NCBI RefSeq assembly: GCF_001591585.1
Contig: NZ_BCVE01000018.1
Location: 1 to 64,000, forward strand
DNA from: Niallia circulans NBRC 13626
GTDB lineage: Bacteria > Bacillota > Bacilli > Bacillales > Cytobacillaceae
Reading direction: 5' to 3'
DNA length: 64,000 nt
Shown here: one piece after another, positions 53,124 through 61,972 of the stretch
How the letters are laid out: every line of letters starts with the position of its first letter
How positions within the stretch are numbered: the stretch's first letter is position 1
Position numbers and translations under genes: made by a program
The notes under the pieces: model-generated
Told to the model about the DNA's origin: nothing
Database searches by the model: none
What the model saw: only the letters and a program-made list of their open reading frames with translations

Positions 53124-53848
53124 AGGCAATAATAGTAGAGGATGAAATTCCAGCAAAAGAAGAGTTAGAATATTTAATTCAAACCCATAGCAAAATTGAT
53201 ATTGTCGCCACTTTTGAAGATGGCTTAGATGTGCTTAAATTTTTGCAAGCAGAAGAAGTGGATGCCATTTTCCTGGATATTAATATACCTTCTTTAGATG
53301 GGATGCTTTTGGCAAGCAATATTAGTAAATTTGCGAAAAAGCCTTATATCATTTTTACAACTGCTTATAAAGAGCATGCAGCACAAGCATTTGAATTAGA
53401 GGCATTTGATTATATTCTTAAGCCGTATGAAGAAAAGCGGATTGCCGCAATGCTGGCAAAATTAGAAGCAGCTTTCCAAAAAGCAAGCGGTGGAGAAGAA
53501 GAAATTACGACAGAAATAAATCGTCGGATAAACTTGCGTAAAAATGAAAATATCATTGTGACAGATGTCAATGATATTTATTATGCAGAAGCGAGCGAAA
53601 AAGTAACATTAGTTTATACGAAGACAGATGAATATATGATGCCAATGAGTATCTCTGATTTTCATGATAAATTGCCGCAGGATACCTTTTTCCGCTGTCA
53701 TCGCTCCTACACCGTGAATCTTTCAAAAATCCATGAAATTGTCCCATGGTTTAACCATACGTATCTGGTGAGATTAAAGGATATTAAGGCGGAAATTCCT
53801 GTTAGCAGAAGCAAAGCCAAAGCATTTCGACAAATTATGCATCTATAA
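53120..53848 (+). CDS. LytTR-family response regulator
   Basis: A 242-aa protein with a receiver domain (1-120; VEDEIP, phospho-acceptor Asp in [12 protein letters not shown], Thr in FTTAYKEHA, Lys in ILKPYEE) and a LytTR DNA-binding domain (about 140-240; [28 protein letters not shown]). LytTR proteins bind two direct repeats about one or two helical turns apart. It is co-translated with the LytS-type kinase (ATGA overlap) and stands directly before the OFA transporter. Confidence 0.93.
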   Translation: MKAIIVEDEIPAKEELEYLIQTHSKIDIVATFEDGLDVLKFLQAEEVDAIFLDINIPSLDGMLLASNISKFAKKPYIIFTTAYKEHAAQAFELEAFDYILKPYEEKRIAAMLAKLEAAFQKASGGEEEITTEINRRINLRKNENIIVTDVNDIYYAEASEKVTLVYTKTDEYMMPMSISDFHDKLPQDTFFRCHRSYTVNLSKIHEIVPWFNHTYLVRLKDIKAEIPVSRSKAKAFRQIMHL

Positions 53849-53849
53849 A

Positions 53850-53880
53850 TACCATTCATTCCGAATAAAGGGCATTTCAT
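53850..53880 (+). promoter_or_regulatory. LytTR direct-repeat site before the OFA transporter
   Basis: GGCATTTCAT (53871-53880) equals the motif reported for E. coli YpdB (two copies with 11-bp spacing). A weaker copy TACCATTCAT (53850-53859) lies exactly 21 bp upstream. They end 33 bp before a TATAAT box and upstream of a poor -35, as for an activator site. Confidence 0.55.
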
Positions 53881-53912
53881 TCTGATACCGGTTTCAAAAA
53901 TGTTTCAGGCGG

Positions 53913-53918
53913 TATAAT
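53913..53918 (+). promoter_or_regulatory. -10 element of the OFA transporter promoter
   Basis: TATAAT at 53913-53918. The -35 region (GGTTTC near 53890) is poor, which fits activation by the neighbouring LytTR regulator. Confidence 0.55.
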
Positions 53919-53998
53919 TTAACTATCAAAAGAAAGCATAAACAACCTTTTATAGTAAAAAATACTGTTTATAAACCGAGTAGAAAGAGGAGATCGGA

Positions 53999-55231
53999 AT
54001 GAAAGAACGAAATGGCAATCGCTTGCTGATAGTTATTGGTACCATTATTGTGCAAATGGGATTAGGAACAATATACACATGGAGCTTGTTCAATCAACCT
54101 CTTGTTGATAAATTTGGATGGGATTTGAGCGCAACGGCTATCACTTTTTCCATTACTAGTTTTGCGCTTGCCTTCGCAACCCTTTTTGCCGGGAAAATTC
54201 AAGATAAATGGGGACTCCGCCGCTTAATTGCCTGTGCTGGAATCATGCTAGGTGGAGGATTAATGGTTACTTCACAAGTATCTTCTTTATGGATGCTTTA
54301 TCTTGTAGCAGGTGTTTTTGTAGGTTTTGCAGACGGAACTGCGTACATCACGTCTTTATCTAATTTAATTAAATGGTTCCCTGAGAAAAAAGGATTAATT
54401 TCTGGTATCTCTGTAGGAGCATATGGAACCGGCAGCTTAGTTTTTAAATATATTAATACAAGCTTAATCGCAGCTTATGGTGTTTCAACAGCCTTCTTAA
54501 TTTGGGGAATTATTGCTTTAGCAATGGTTGTCGGCGGATCATTCCTTTTAAAAGAAGCACAGGAAGTAGAAACAACTACAACTTCTTTAGCACCAGAGCA
54601 AAAGAATTATACAGTGAAAGAAATGCTAAAAACAAAGCAAGCATATTTACTCTTTGTTATTTTCTTTACCGCATGTATGAGTGGATTATACTTAATCGGT
54701 ATTGTAAAAGATATTGGTGTCAGTCTAGCGAATCTAGATGTGGCGACAGCTGCCAATGCCGTTGCTTTAGTAGCGATATTCAATACAATCGGTCGTATTA
54801 TTCTTGGAGCATTGTCTGACAAAGTAGGTCGTATAAAAGTAGTATCTGGAACATTAGTCGTAACAGCGGCAGCGGTCACTGTATTAAATGTAGTTCCATT
54901 AAGCTATCCATTATTCTTTACTTGTGTAGCCGCAATTGCATTTTGTTTCGGAGGCGTTATCACCGTATATCCGGCTATTATCGCTGATTTCTTTGGACTG
55001 AAAAATCAAAGTAAAAACTATGGTGTAATCTATCAAGGCTTTGGATTTGGAGCTTTGGCTGGATCTATGATTGCAGCAGTACTCGGAGGATTCCATGCGA
55101 CCTTTACAGTCATATCTGTTTTATGTGTCGTTTCCTTTATCATTACTTTAATCATAAAGCCGCCACATATGAAGCTGCAGCCAAAAGAACCAAAACAGCC
55201 GCAGCCTAGACTTGCAAATCGCCTTGGATAA
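53999..55231 (+). CDS. OFA-family MFS transporter (oxalate/formate antiporter type)
   Basis: A 410-aa, 12-helix MFS protein. The N-terminus has GLGTIYTWSLFNQPL and ITSFALAFATLFAGKIQDKWG, typical of the OFA group (E. coli YhjX, oxalate:formate antiporter OxlT). The Pro/Gln-rich, basic C-terminus (KPPHMKLQPKEPKQPQPR) is cytoplasmic. In E. coli YpdA/YpdB control yhjX in response to pyruvate; here the LytS/LytT pair and a matching site stand directly before it, so pyruvate or a related carboxylate is a likely substrate. Confidence 0.88.
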   Translation: MKERNGNRLLIVIGTIIVQMGLGTIYTWSLFNQPLVDKFGWDLSATAITFSITSFALAFATLFAGKIQDKWGLRRLIACAGIMLGGGLMVTSQVSSLWMLYLVAGVFVGFADGTAYITSLSNLIKWFPEKKGLISGISVGAYGTGSLVFKYINTSLIAAYGVSTAFLIWGIIALAMVVGGSFLLKEAQEVETTTTSLAPEQKNYTVKEMLKTKQAYLLFVIFFTACMSGLYLIGIVKDIGVSLANLDVATAANAVALVAIFNTIGRIILGALSDKVGRIKVVSGTLVVTAAAVTVLNVVPLSYPLFFTCVAAIAFCFGGVITVYPAIIADFFGLKNQSKNYGVIYQGFGFGALAGSMIAAVLGGFHATFTVISVLCVVSFIITLIIKPPHMKLQPKEPKQPQPRLANRLG

Positions 55232-55248
55232 GATAGCAAGAAAAGGAC

Positions 55249-55282
55249 CCCGTAAATGGTAAATTCCATTTACGGGTTTTTT
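55249..55282 (+). terminator. Terminator after the OFA transporter
   Basis: A perfect 11-bp stem CCCGTAAATGG (55249-55259) with 55266-55276, followed by TTTTTT. Confidence 0.9.
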
Positions 55283-55513
55283 GCTGTAAAATAGTTGTTT
55301 CCACATCTATCCAATAAAAGAGAATACATGAAACATAAGCCTAGATTTGATAGAATAAAAGCATCAAATCATTTTTTTATGCTTTTCCACATACACATAA
55401 TGTAAGGACACATAACAAAATACGTCTTTAGTCGTAGAAAAGATTCCATTTAAGGTCTATAGCAAGAAAGAACTTGGTTACGTTAAAATAGAAGTAAATA
55501 AATCATCGATTTT

Positions 55514-55539
55514 TGAAACAAAAGCTGAAATGAAACGTA
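55514..55539 (+). promoter_or_regulatory. SigW promoter of xpaC-telA
   Basis: TGAAAC (55514-55519), exactly 16 bases, then CGTATA (55536-55541): a perfect match to the SigW consensus. RNA would start near 55548, which excludes the ATG at 55530 as the start of the next gene. Confidence 0.8.
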
Positions 55540-55577
55540 TAAAAAATAAAGGAATACGAAGGCAGGAGTCGATTATA

Positions 55578-56234
55578 GTGAACTCATTTTTAATGTTTTT
55601 AGTACGAACAGGCATTTCTTTTCCTGTAGGTGCTTTAACATGGCTAATCAGTTATGTGGCATTTGACCAATATTTTATCCTATCTGTTCTATATGGAGCT
55701 GCGGCAACGGGAGTTTCTTATTTCATCACAGATGGAGTAATTAAACATCAATTAATGGTAAGGCAAGGTTTATCAAGAAAAGAATATAAATTTATTCAAA
55801 CACAGCTAAAGGAAGCGAATGAGAAAATTAGTCGATTAAATCGACATGTTTTTGCTATCCGTCACTTTCCTTCTTTTAAGCAAAGAATCGATTTAATGAG
55901 AGTAACAAAGAAAATCTACCGATTAACAAAGGAAGAGCCGCGCCGTTTCTATAAAGCAGAGAAATTCTATTATTCGCATTTAGATTCATTAGTGGAAATC
56001 GCAGAAAAGTATGCCCTTTTATCTGCCCAGCCGAAGAAAAACAGAGCACTGCAGGCAACTTTAAATGATACAAGAAGAACATTAGAGCAGCTTTCTAGAA
56101 CGCTGGAAGACGATCTTCATGGCATCCTATCAGATGATATTGATGATCTGCATTTTGAATTAGATGTAGTAAAGCATATTTCTAATAAGGAGAAGGACAC
56201 TGATTTGTTAGATGAAAGCAGGCGGACTAAATGA
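55578..56234 (+). CDS. xpaC: XpaC-family protein
   Basis: A 218-aa protein with two N-terminal hydrophobic helices (about 3-50; FLMFLVRTGISFPVGALTWLISYVAF) and a long basic, coiled-coil-prone cytoplasmic part. It is named after an old finding (X-phosphate hydrolysis) in Bacillus, but no hydrolase motif is present and its true role is unknown. Start choice: GTG 55578 with GGCAGGAG (55561-55568) gives the usual N-terminus; ATG 55530 lies within the SigW promoter. The stop overlaps telA (ATGA). Likely induced by envelope stress. Confidence 0.82.
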   Translation: MNSFLMFLVRTGISFPVGALTWLISYVAFDQYFILSVLYGAAATGVSYFITDGVIKHQLMVRQGLSRKEYKFIQTQLKEANEKISRLNRHVFAIRHFPSFKQRIDLMRVTKKIYRLTKEEPRRFYKAEKFYYSHLDSLVEIAEKYALLSAQPKKNRALQATLNDTRRTLEQLSRTLEDDLHGILSDDIDDLHFELDVVKHISNKEKDTDLLDESRRTK

Positions 56235-57367
56235 CAGATGAACGACAAATGAAAAACATTACAGATGATTATTTCTCCGATCCTTTAGGAGAAAGCAATA
56301 ATTTGTTCATGCAAAAAGGCGAAACAGCTGAAACTGTTCGCCTTATTGATGTTTTATCTCCAGAAAATCAAAAACGAGCATATGAACTAGCCAATAAACT
56401 AGATCCAACCAATCACCGTACGATGATTGCTTACGGGGCAGCAGCGCAGAAAAAATTACTTTCTTTTTCCCATACAATGATTGAGCATGTGCAGCGCAAA
56501 GATGTTGGGGAAGTCGGGGATATCGTTAGTGATTTAATGGAAAAATTAAATGAAATCAATCCTGATGAATTACGAGTAGAAAAGAAGGGCTTTTTCCGCC
56601 GATTATTTAGCAAGCCTTCCAAAAGTGTCCATGAAGTTCTATCAAATTATCAAAAGGCAAGTGCCCAAATAGATCGGATGAGTGTGCGTCTCGAACGCAG
56701 TAAAAACGTATTGACTGCAGATATTCATTTATTAGAACAGCTTTATGAACATAATAAAACTTATTTTGAAGATTTAAATGTATATATTGCTGCAGCAGAA
56801 ATGAAATACGAAGAAATGACGAAAAAGCTTATTCCGGAGCAAAAAAAACTTGCAGAAGAGTCCGGTGATCGAATGAAACTGCAAGAGGTAAATGATTTAA
56901 TTCATTTTGCGGAATTACTAGAAAAACGTATTTATGATTTAAAAGTCAGTAGAGAAATTACCATACAAACAGCTCCACAAATCCGTTTGATTCAACATAC
57001 GAACCGTACAGTTATTGATAAAATCCAGTCGTCGATCATGACATCAATCCCATTATGGAGAAACCAAGTTTCCATTGCTTTAACGCTTTTAAGGCAGCGT
57101 CATGCGATTGAAACACAAGCAAAACTGAATACAAGCAGAATGGATGCCAACGTAAAAGAGATGGCACAAATTGCCCAGGAAAACCGTCCCGCAATGGTCG
57201 AAATCGATTCGCTAAAAGAAACACAGCATAAACTGATGAGCTCATTAGAAGAGACACTACATATCCAAGAAGAAGGAAAACAGAAACGTAATCAAGCAGA
57301 ACAAGAGATTACGGAAAGAGAAGGTAATTTAAAACAAGTGTTAGATACGGTTGACAGTAGGTATTAA
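56231..57367 (+). CDS. telA: TelA-family toxic anion resistance protein
   Basis: A 378-aa soluble, mostly helical protein of the TelA/YaaN family, linked to tellurite and envelope-toxin resistance. Conserved parts include FFRRLFSKPSKSVHEVLSNYQKASAQIDRMSVRLERSK and IRLIQHTNRTVIDKIQSSIMTSIPLWRNQVSIALTLLRQRHA. It overlaps xpaC by four bases and forms the same operon as B. subtilis xpaC-yaaN. No enzyme motif is present; a structural role at the membrane with XpaC is likely. Confidence 0.9.
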   Translation: MTDERQMKNITDDYFSDPLGESNNLFMQKGETAETVRLIDVLSPENQKRAYELANKLDPTNHRTMIAYGAAAQKKLLSFSHTMIEHVQRKDVGEVGDIVSDLMEKLNEINPDELRVEKKGFFRRLFSKPSKSVHEVLSNYQKASAQIDRMSVRLERSKNVLTADIHLLEQLYEHNKTYFEDLNVYIAAAEMKYEEMTKKLIPEQKKLAEESGDRMKLQEVNDLIHFAELLEKRIYDLKVSREITIQTAPQIRLIQHTNRTVIDKIQSSIMTSIPLWRNQVSIALTLLRQRHAIETQAKLNTSRMDANVKEMAQIAQENRPAMVEIDSLKETQHKLMSSLEETLHIQEEGKQKRNQAEQEITEREGNLKQVLDTVDSRY

Positions 57368-57399
57368 AAAAAGGCTGAAAGAATTCAGCCTTTTTTTAA
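57368..57399. terminator. Bidirectional terminator between telA and queT
   Basis: Stem AAAAGGCTGA (57368-57377) with TCAGCCTTTT (57384-57393), A-run and T-run flanks, between convergent genes. Confidence 0.88.
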
Positions 57400-57408
57400 T
57401 ACCATTTT

Positions 57409-57897
57409 TTAATCCATTAACTTCCCAAAGGAAATACGTTTATTTAAGAAATGCATAATAGGTATACCGATTGCCATGACAACAAATTCACCAATAGCTG
57501 TTGTTCCCCAAGTGATTAAGAAAGGGAACCCAAGTGCAAGATGCAATTGATAGGCAATAATAAACATATTAAAGGTAAATACAAGAGTATTAATAATCAT
57601 TCGTAGAAGATGACTTTTAACAAACTTGCTTATACCAATTGTGATTAACAAGCAAATAATAGAATGAGCAACTCCGAAAGTTAAATCATATAACTTAATA
57701 GTTGAAAGGAATAAGTTTGCTAAAAATACTCCTACTACAATTCCATAAATATATTTTTTGTTAAATACAACAAGATGATTAAATAATTCCGAAACACGAT
57801 ATTGAATGCTGCCAAAAGCAATCGGCGCAATCGCAATCGTAACAGCGACATACAATGCAGCCACTAAACCGTTCATCGCAAGTGTTTTTGTTTTCAT
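57409..57897 (-). CDS. queT: QueT queuosine-precursor transporter (ECF S-component)
   Basis: A 162-aa membrane protein with five to six helices. The N-terminal AMNGLVAALYVAVTIAIAPIAFGSIQYRVSELFNHL is typical of QueT, the substrate-binding component of an energy-coupling-factor importer for queuine or preQ1/preQ0. The EcfA/EcfT parts are shared and encoded elsewhere. A preQ1 riboswitch stands directly before it and supports the assignment. ATG 57897 follows AAGGGAGAG on the minus strand, which is the last part of the riboswitch. Confidence 0.92.
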   Translation of the reverse strand: MKTKTLAMNGLVAALYVAVTIAIAPIAFGSIQYRVSELFNHLVVFNKKYIYGIVVGVFLANLFLSTIKLYDLTFGVAHSIICLLITIGISKFVKSHLLRMIINTLVFTFNMFIIAYQLHLALGFPFLITWGTTAIGEFVVMAIGIPIMHFLNKRISFGKLMD

Positions 57898-57903
57898 TTT
57901 TTC

Positions 57904-57945
57904 TCTCCCTTAGTTTTTTTACGTGGGATGGTCTCGAACCACGTT
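57904..57945 (-). promoter_or_regulatory. preQ1-I riboswitch of queT, translational type
   Basis: On the minus strand: P1 ACGTGG (57944-57939) with CCACGT (57926-57921), loop TTCGAGACCATC, then the A-rich tail AAAAAAACTAA followed at once by GGGAG. This is the small H-type pseudoknot pattern of preQ1-I. The tail runs into the queT Shine-Dalgarno (AAGGGAG), so binding of preQ1 would hide it and lower translation. Confidence 0.85.
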
Positions 57946-57990
57946 ATCCAATAACTTTCACACAATAAGTTATCATATAATAGGAGGTCT

Positions 57991-58065
57991 ATGTTCGTCA
58001 ATGGAATTTTATCCCGTGATGAGATAAGGTCAGGTGTTAAAGAAGAAGTAAAGAAGAAATTGTAA
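57991..58065 (+). other. Possible 24-aa small ORF
   Basis: ATG 57991 opens MFVNGILSRDEIRSGVKEEVKKKL and stops at TAA 58063-58065. AGGAGG is present, but only 3 bases before the ATG. The peptide is amphipathic and charged. There is no recognised relative. The rest of 57946-58225 holds no clear gene; a GC-rich hairpin (AGCGGA/CCCGCT) lies near 58136-58153. Confidence 0.25.
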
Positions 58066-58225
58066 GTTATTGTATAATTAAGATTAAGTTACCTTTTATT
58101 AGACTGATATAGTTATATAAATGGTACGTAAGAATAGCGGATGGTAGCCCGCTAAATGTAGCAATTTTAATTTTGGAGATAAGATGCGATATGCTCTTTT
58201 TTAATGACCAAAGGTGGGATAAAGA

Positions 58226-58774
58226 TTGCATAACAAACAGTGGAGTAAAGTAAAGAAGAAATTAGAAAGTTATATTTGCCATTGTCTAAAAAATAGAGTT
58301 GATTTTTATTTAACAAATTACCGTCGAACTCATGATCAAACAGGAAGAGCTTTTATAATTGTCGATAATAAAGAGGTTTTAAACATGTGCAGTATCATAG
58401 CAGAAAAGGCAGTTGTTAAAAAAGAAGATGAAATTAGAAATACCCAAAATATTAGATATGATGTTGATAACTATGAGCAAAATAGAGATATTCAAAGACA
58501 AGCAGCGGAACTAGTTATGGCGGAAGGGATTTTTGCTCAATATGATTTCTTCGATGCTGTTGAGGAATTTCTCCGATTGCCAATAGAACTAGCTTTAAAG
58601 TCAGATAATATGGTAATTAAAATTCTTTCCTTAATAGATAGAAGAGTCGGAAAAAGAACACTGCAAAAAATAAAAGATTCGATACATGAGGAAAAAGACA
58701 TTGTACAATATTTCTTTCAACTAAGATATGAAGCAGAGGGGCTGAAGAAAAAATATTTATATGCAAGAGACTAA
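58226..58774 (+). CDS. SF0329-like hypothetical protein
   Basis: A 182-aa soluble protein starting MHNKQWSKVKKKLESYICHCLKNRVDFYLTNYRR and holding the conserved-looking HDQTGRAFIIVDNKEVLNMC. From memory it resembles the uncharacterised SF0329 family of bacteria. It has no membrane helix and no known catalytic motif. The start TTG 58226 has AAAGGTGGG at 58210-58218. Function unknown. Confidence 0.65.
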   Translation: MHNKQWSKVKKKLESYICHCLKNRVDFYLTNYRRTHDQTGRAFIIVDNKEVLNMCSIIAEKAVVKKEDEIRNTQNIRYDVDNYEQNRDIQRQAAELVMAEGIFAQYDFFDAVEEFLRLPIELALKSDNMVIKILSLIDRRVGKRTLQKIKDSIHEEKDIVQYFFQLRYEAEGLKKKYLYARD

Positions 58775-58989
58775 TAGGAACAGAGAATCCGCCTCTATTC
58801 CCACAAACAAGCAGAAAAGCAACAGAGCCGAATCCCCTGCCCCCCAAAAACAAAATTGTAAAATCTATAAAAAAATTTCTCCCTGACTTCTTCCTGACAC
58901 ATAACTCTTTTATTCTATTACTTGTAAACAGCAAGACAATGAATCAAGTAAATTCATTAAAATAGAATAGAAAGAGGTTGAAGCAAAAA

Positions 58990-60000
58990 ATGAAGAAAAG
59001 TATAAAGAAGTGGATTATTAGTGGAGTAACAGTTTTGGTAATAGGGACGGGGATTGGCTCTTATTATTATTTTAGCAATGATAATCAAACCGAAGTAAGA
59101 GCACAGGCTAGAACGCAGACAGCAACAGCAGAAGCTGGTGATGTTGAAATAGAGGTCAGTGGTACTGGAAGCATTGCAGCTATCAATAAAGAGACTTTCA
59201 CTGCTGAAGGGAATGCAACGGTAGACGAGGTATTAGTCGAAGCAGGGGATAAGGTGGAAAAAGGCGATGAGCTAGTAACGTTCGAGAATGATACACTCGA
59301 CCCAATTGTTGCAACTTTTTCTGGTGAAATCACAGCCCTAAATGTAGAGGAAGATGGCAATGTATCAATGGGAACAGAAATCGTTACCGTTACAGATTAT
59401 GACAATCTAGAAATGGTAGTAAACGTAGATGAATTAGATATTTCGAAAGTAAAGGCTGGACAAGCTGTTAATGTAAAAGTGAGTGCACTGGAAGATAAAG
59501 AGTTTACTGGAAAAGTTACGAGTGTAGCAAAAGAAGCAAACAGTGACAGTACTAGTGTCGCAAAATATGCGGTTGCGGTGAAAATAACTAAGCCAAGTGG
59601 ATTGCTGGTTGGGATGACAGCAGAAGCTACTATCACAACGGATAAAGCGGAAGATGTCGTGACGGTTCCTGTAGAAGCTGTACAAAAGGAAAATGATGAA
59701 TATTATGTTCTAGTAGCAAATGGCACAAACACGAATGAGGATGACACAAAGGAAACTGCCTCAACAAAACAAACGGTGGAAGTAGGATTACAAAATACTG
59801 AAGTTGCGGAGATTAAAAGTGGTTTAGAGGAAGGCACAACGGTAGTACTGCCAACATTTGAGTCATCAAGTGATAGTGAAGCACAAGGAATGTTCCCAGG
59901 TGGAGGCCAAATGCCAAATGGCGAAGGTAGAGGGCAAATGCCTGGAGGAGGCCAAGGCGGAGGAATGCCTGCCGGTGGGTTTGGAGGTAGAAATGAATGA
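58990..60000 (+). CDS. MacA/YknX-type membrane fusion (adaptor) protein
   Basis: A 336-aa protein with an N-terminal membrane anchor (about 8-31), a lipoyl/barrel-sandwich region (GSIAAINKETFTAEGNATVDEVLVEAGDKVEKGDELVTFEN) and a beta-barrel (VAKYAVAVKITKPSGLLVGMTAEATI). A Gly/Met/Gln-rich tail (PGGGQMPNGEGRGQMPGGG) ends it, typical of Firmicute adaptors. It lacks the long coiled-coil hairpin of Gram-negative MacA. The start ATG 58990 lies 12 bases after AAAGAGG; TTG 58978 is too close. It overlaps the ATPase gene by four bases. Confidence 0.88.
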   Translation: MKKSIKKWIISGVTVLVIGTGIGSYYYFSNDNQTEVRAQARTQTATAEAGDVEIEVSGTGSIAAINKETFTAEGNATVDEVLVEAGDKVEKGDELVTFENDTLDPIVATFSGEITALNVEEDGNVSMGTEIVTVTDYDNLEMVVNVDELDISKVKAGQAVNVKVSALEDKEFTGKVTSVAKEANSDSTSVAKYAVAVKITKPSGLLVGMTAEATITTDKAEDVVTVPVEAVQKENDEYYVLVANGTNTNEDDTKETASTKQTVEVGLQNTEVAEIKSGLEEGTTVVLPTFESSSDSEAQGMFPGGGQMPNGEGRGQMPGGGQGGGMPAGGFGGRNE

Positions 60001-60698
60001 TAGAACAGCATGCAATTGTCGAAATAAAGAATGTCAAAAAGGAATATACACTTGGAGGAGAGACCGTTACGGCATTGGATAATGTAAGCTTTACTGTCAA
60101 TAAAGGGGATTTTATTGCTATCATTGGGCCGTCTGGTTCAGGTAAATCAACGTTAATGAATATGATCGGTTGCTTGGATACCCCTGATTCTGGTGAATAT
60201 TATTTGGACGGTCAAAATGTTTTTTCGTTAAAAAGCAAACAGTTAGCAGAAGTGAGAAATCATAAGATTGGCTTTATTTTTCAATCCTTTAACCTGCTAA
60301 CAAAACAGTCTGCCTTTGAAAATGTGGAGCTGCCCTTGGTTTATCGAGGAATCGGAAGTAAGGAAAGAAAAGAAATTGCCATGCAGGCATTGAAAAAAGT
60401 AGGATTACTGGAAAGAGCGGGACATAAACCAACAGAATTATCTGGTGGACAGCAACAGCGCGTGGCCATTGCCCGAGCTCTTGCGGGGAATCCGCCAATC
60501 CTGCTTGCTGATGAGCCGACTGGAGCGTTAGACAGTAAGACAGGAGTCGAGGTAATGAATTTAATGAAAGACCTAAATAGACAAGGACATACCATAATTT
60601 TAATCACCCATGATTTACAAATCGCTAAACAGGCTAAGCGAGTTATTCGCATTCAAGATGGTCGCCTAGCAGAGACAAAGGAGGTAGTTGTCTCTTGA
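59997..60698 (+). CDS. MacB/YknY-type ABC transporter ATPase
   Basis: A 233-aa ATPase with Walker [10 protein letters not shown], signature [14 protein letters not shown], Walker [15 protein letters not shown], and the LolD/MacB-type [21 protein letters not shown]-loop segment. The start overlaps the adaptor stop (ATGA), with TTGGAGGTAG at 59981-59990. It powers the efflux pump formed with the following permease and the adaptor. Confidence 0.92.
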   Translation: MIEQHAIVEIKNVKKEYTLGGETVTALDNVSFTVNKGDFIAIIGPSGSGKSTLMNMIGCLDTPDSGEYYLDGQNVFSLKSKQLAEVRNHKIGFIFQSFNLLTKQSAFENVELPLVYRGIGSKERKEIAMQALKKVGLLERAGHKPTELSGGQQQRVAIARALAGNPPILLADEPTGALDSKTGVEVMNLMKDLNRQGHTIILITHDLQIAKQAKRVIRIQDGRLAETKEVVVS

Positions 60699-61873
60699 AA
60701 TTAGGACAAGCAATCAAGATAGCTTTTAAAAATATAGCAATGAATAAATTAAGAGCAGTGCTTACCATGCTGGGTATTATCATTGGTGTGGCAGCGGTTA
60801 TTGCTTTAACCTCATTAGGAATGGGAGCCTCCAATTCTGTTTCCGATGACATTGCCAGCTTAGGAACGACAACAGTTTCTGTGAATTTATCGGGAAACTC
60901 TAGTGAGGAAGAGGTTGTTGATTATGATGAATTAATGGCATTTGCGGAATATGACGAAGTAAAGGCTGTTTCACCAACAGTGACAACATCCAGTACGCTT
61001 AAAAATGGAACGACATCAAGCTCTGGAGTTACTGTTACAGGTGTTACTACTTCTTATGAAGAGGTACAGGATATTACTTTACAGTCCGGAAGAAATGTCA
61101 TGGACATTGACTTGGATAATCGCAATAAAGTAGTGGTGCTGGGGGATAATGTAGCATCCGAGTTATTTGGATTTACAAATCCAGTCGATAAAACCGTTCA
61201 AATTGATGGAACAACATTTAAAGTAATCGGAGTACTTGCTGAAAAAGGGGAAGAGTTAACTGGATCTGTAGATGATTCTGTTCTCATTCCATTTACAACA
61301 GCACAACGCTTTATCGGTCAAACCTATGTAACTTCAGCAACAGTGCTTATGACGGATGAGGATTCAGTTGAAATGGGAATGGCAAAAATGAAGCAAGAAT
61401 TATACAATCAGTTTGATGGAGATGAAACTTCTTATTCTGTGCGAAATCAATCATCTGTATCGGAGGCTCTCGATTCGGTTTCCAATACGATGACATTGTT
61501 ATTAGCCGGCATAGCCAGCATTTCCTTAATCGTTGGTGGAATCGGAATTATGAATATCATGCTTGTTTCGGTTACAGAAAGAACAAGGGAAATTGGGATT
61601 AGAAAAGCGATAGGTGCTCGGAAAAAAGATATCATGCTCCAATTTTTAATTGAAGCCATTGTACTTAGTGCATTAGGCGGAATTTTAGGAGCAGCTATTG
61701 GAATCGCTAGTGCAGACATATTGTCGAGCACATTAGAAATGACTTCCCAGATTACTTGGTGGATCGTCGGTGGTTCCGTTAGTTTCTCTGTATTAATTGG
61801 CATTATCTTTGGGATTTTTCCAGCGAACAAAGCATCTAACTTAAGTCCCCTTGAAGCATTAAGATATCAATAA
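60695..61873 (+). CDS. MacB/YknZ-type ABC transporter permease
   Basis: A 392-aa protein with four transmembrane helices, one near residue 20-45 and three after about 265. A large extracellular MacB-type domain lies between ([28 protein letters not shown]), and the FtsX-type [39 protein letters not shown] is present. The start TTG 60695 overlaps the ATPase stop (TTGA), with AAAGGAGG at 60678-60685. The set exports toxic peptides or drugs, as YknWXYZ does for SdpC; the substrate here is inferred. Confidence 0.9.
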   Translation: MKLGQAIKIAFKNIAMNKLRAVLTMLGIIIGVAAVIALTSLGMGASNSVSDDIASLGTTTVSVNLSGNSSEEEVVDYDELMAFAEYDEVKAVSPTVTTSSTLKNGTTSSSGVTVTGVTTSYEEVQDITLQSGRNVMDIDLDNRNKVVVLGDNVASELFGFTNPVDKTVQIDGTTFKVIGVLAEKGEELTGSVDDSVLIPFTTAQRFIGQTYVTSATVLMTDEDSVEMGMAKMKQELYNQFDGDETSYSVRNQSSVSEALDSVSNTMTLLLAGIASISLIVGGIGIMNIMLVSVTERTREIGIRKAIGARKKDIMLQFLIEAIVLSALGGILGAAIGIASADILSSTLEMTSQITWWIVGGSVSFSVLIGIIFGIFPANKASNLSPLEALRYQ

Positions 61874-61879
61874 GAGGAG

Positions 61880-61914
61880 TAGATCAGCTGGATAGAAGGC
61901 TGATCTATTTTTTC
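61880..61914 (+). terminator. Terminator after the efflux operon
   Basis: Stem TAGATCAGC (61880-61888) with GCTGATCTA (61899-61907), followed by TTTTTTC. Confidence 0.85.
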
Positions 61915-61972
61915 TCCTGATAATTATCGGTATAATGGATTTCATTAGTAAAAAATAAAGCATAAGGAAAAG

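Noticed and set aside
58190-58225. Six-codon leader ORF (MRYALF) before the SF0329-like gene
   Set aside because: A GGAG precedes it, but no alternative RNA structure or terminator is linked to it; it is too short to judge.
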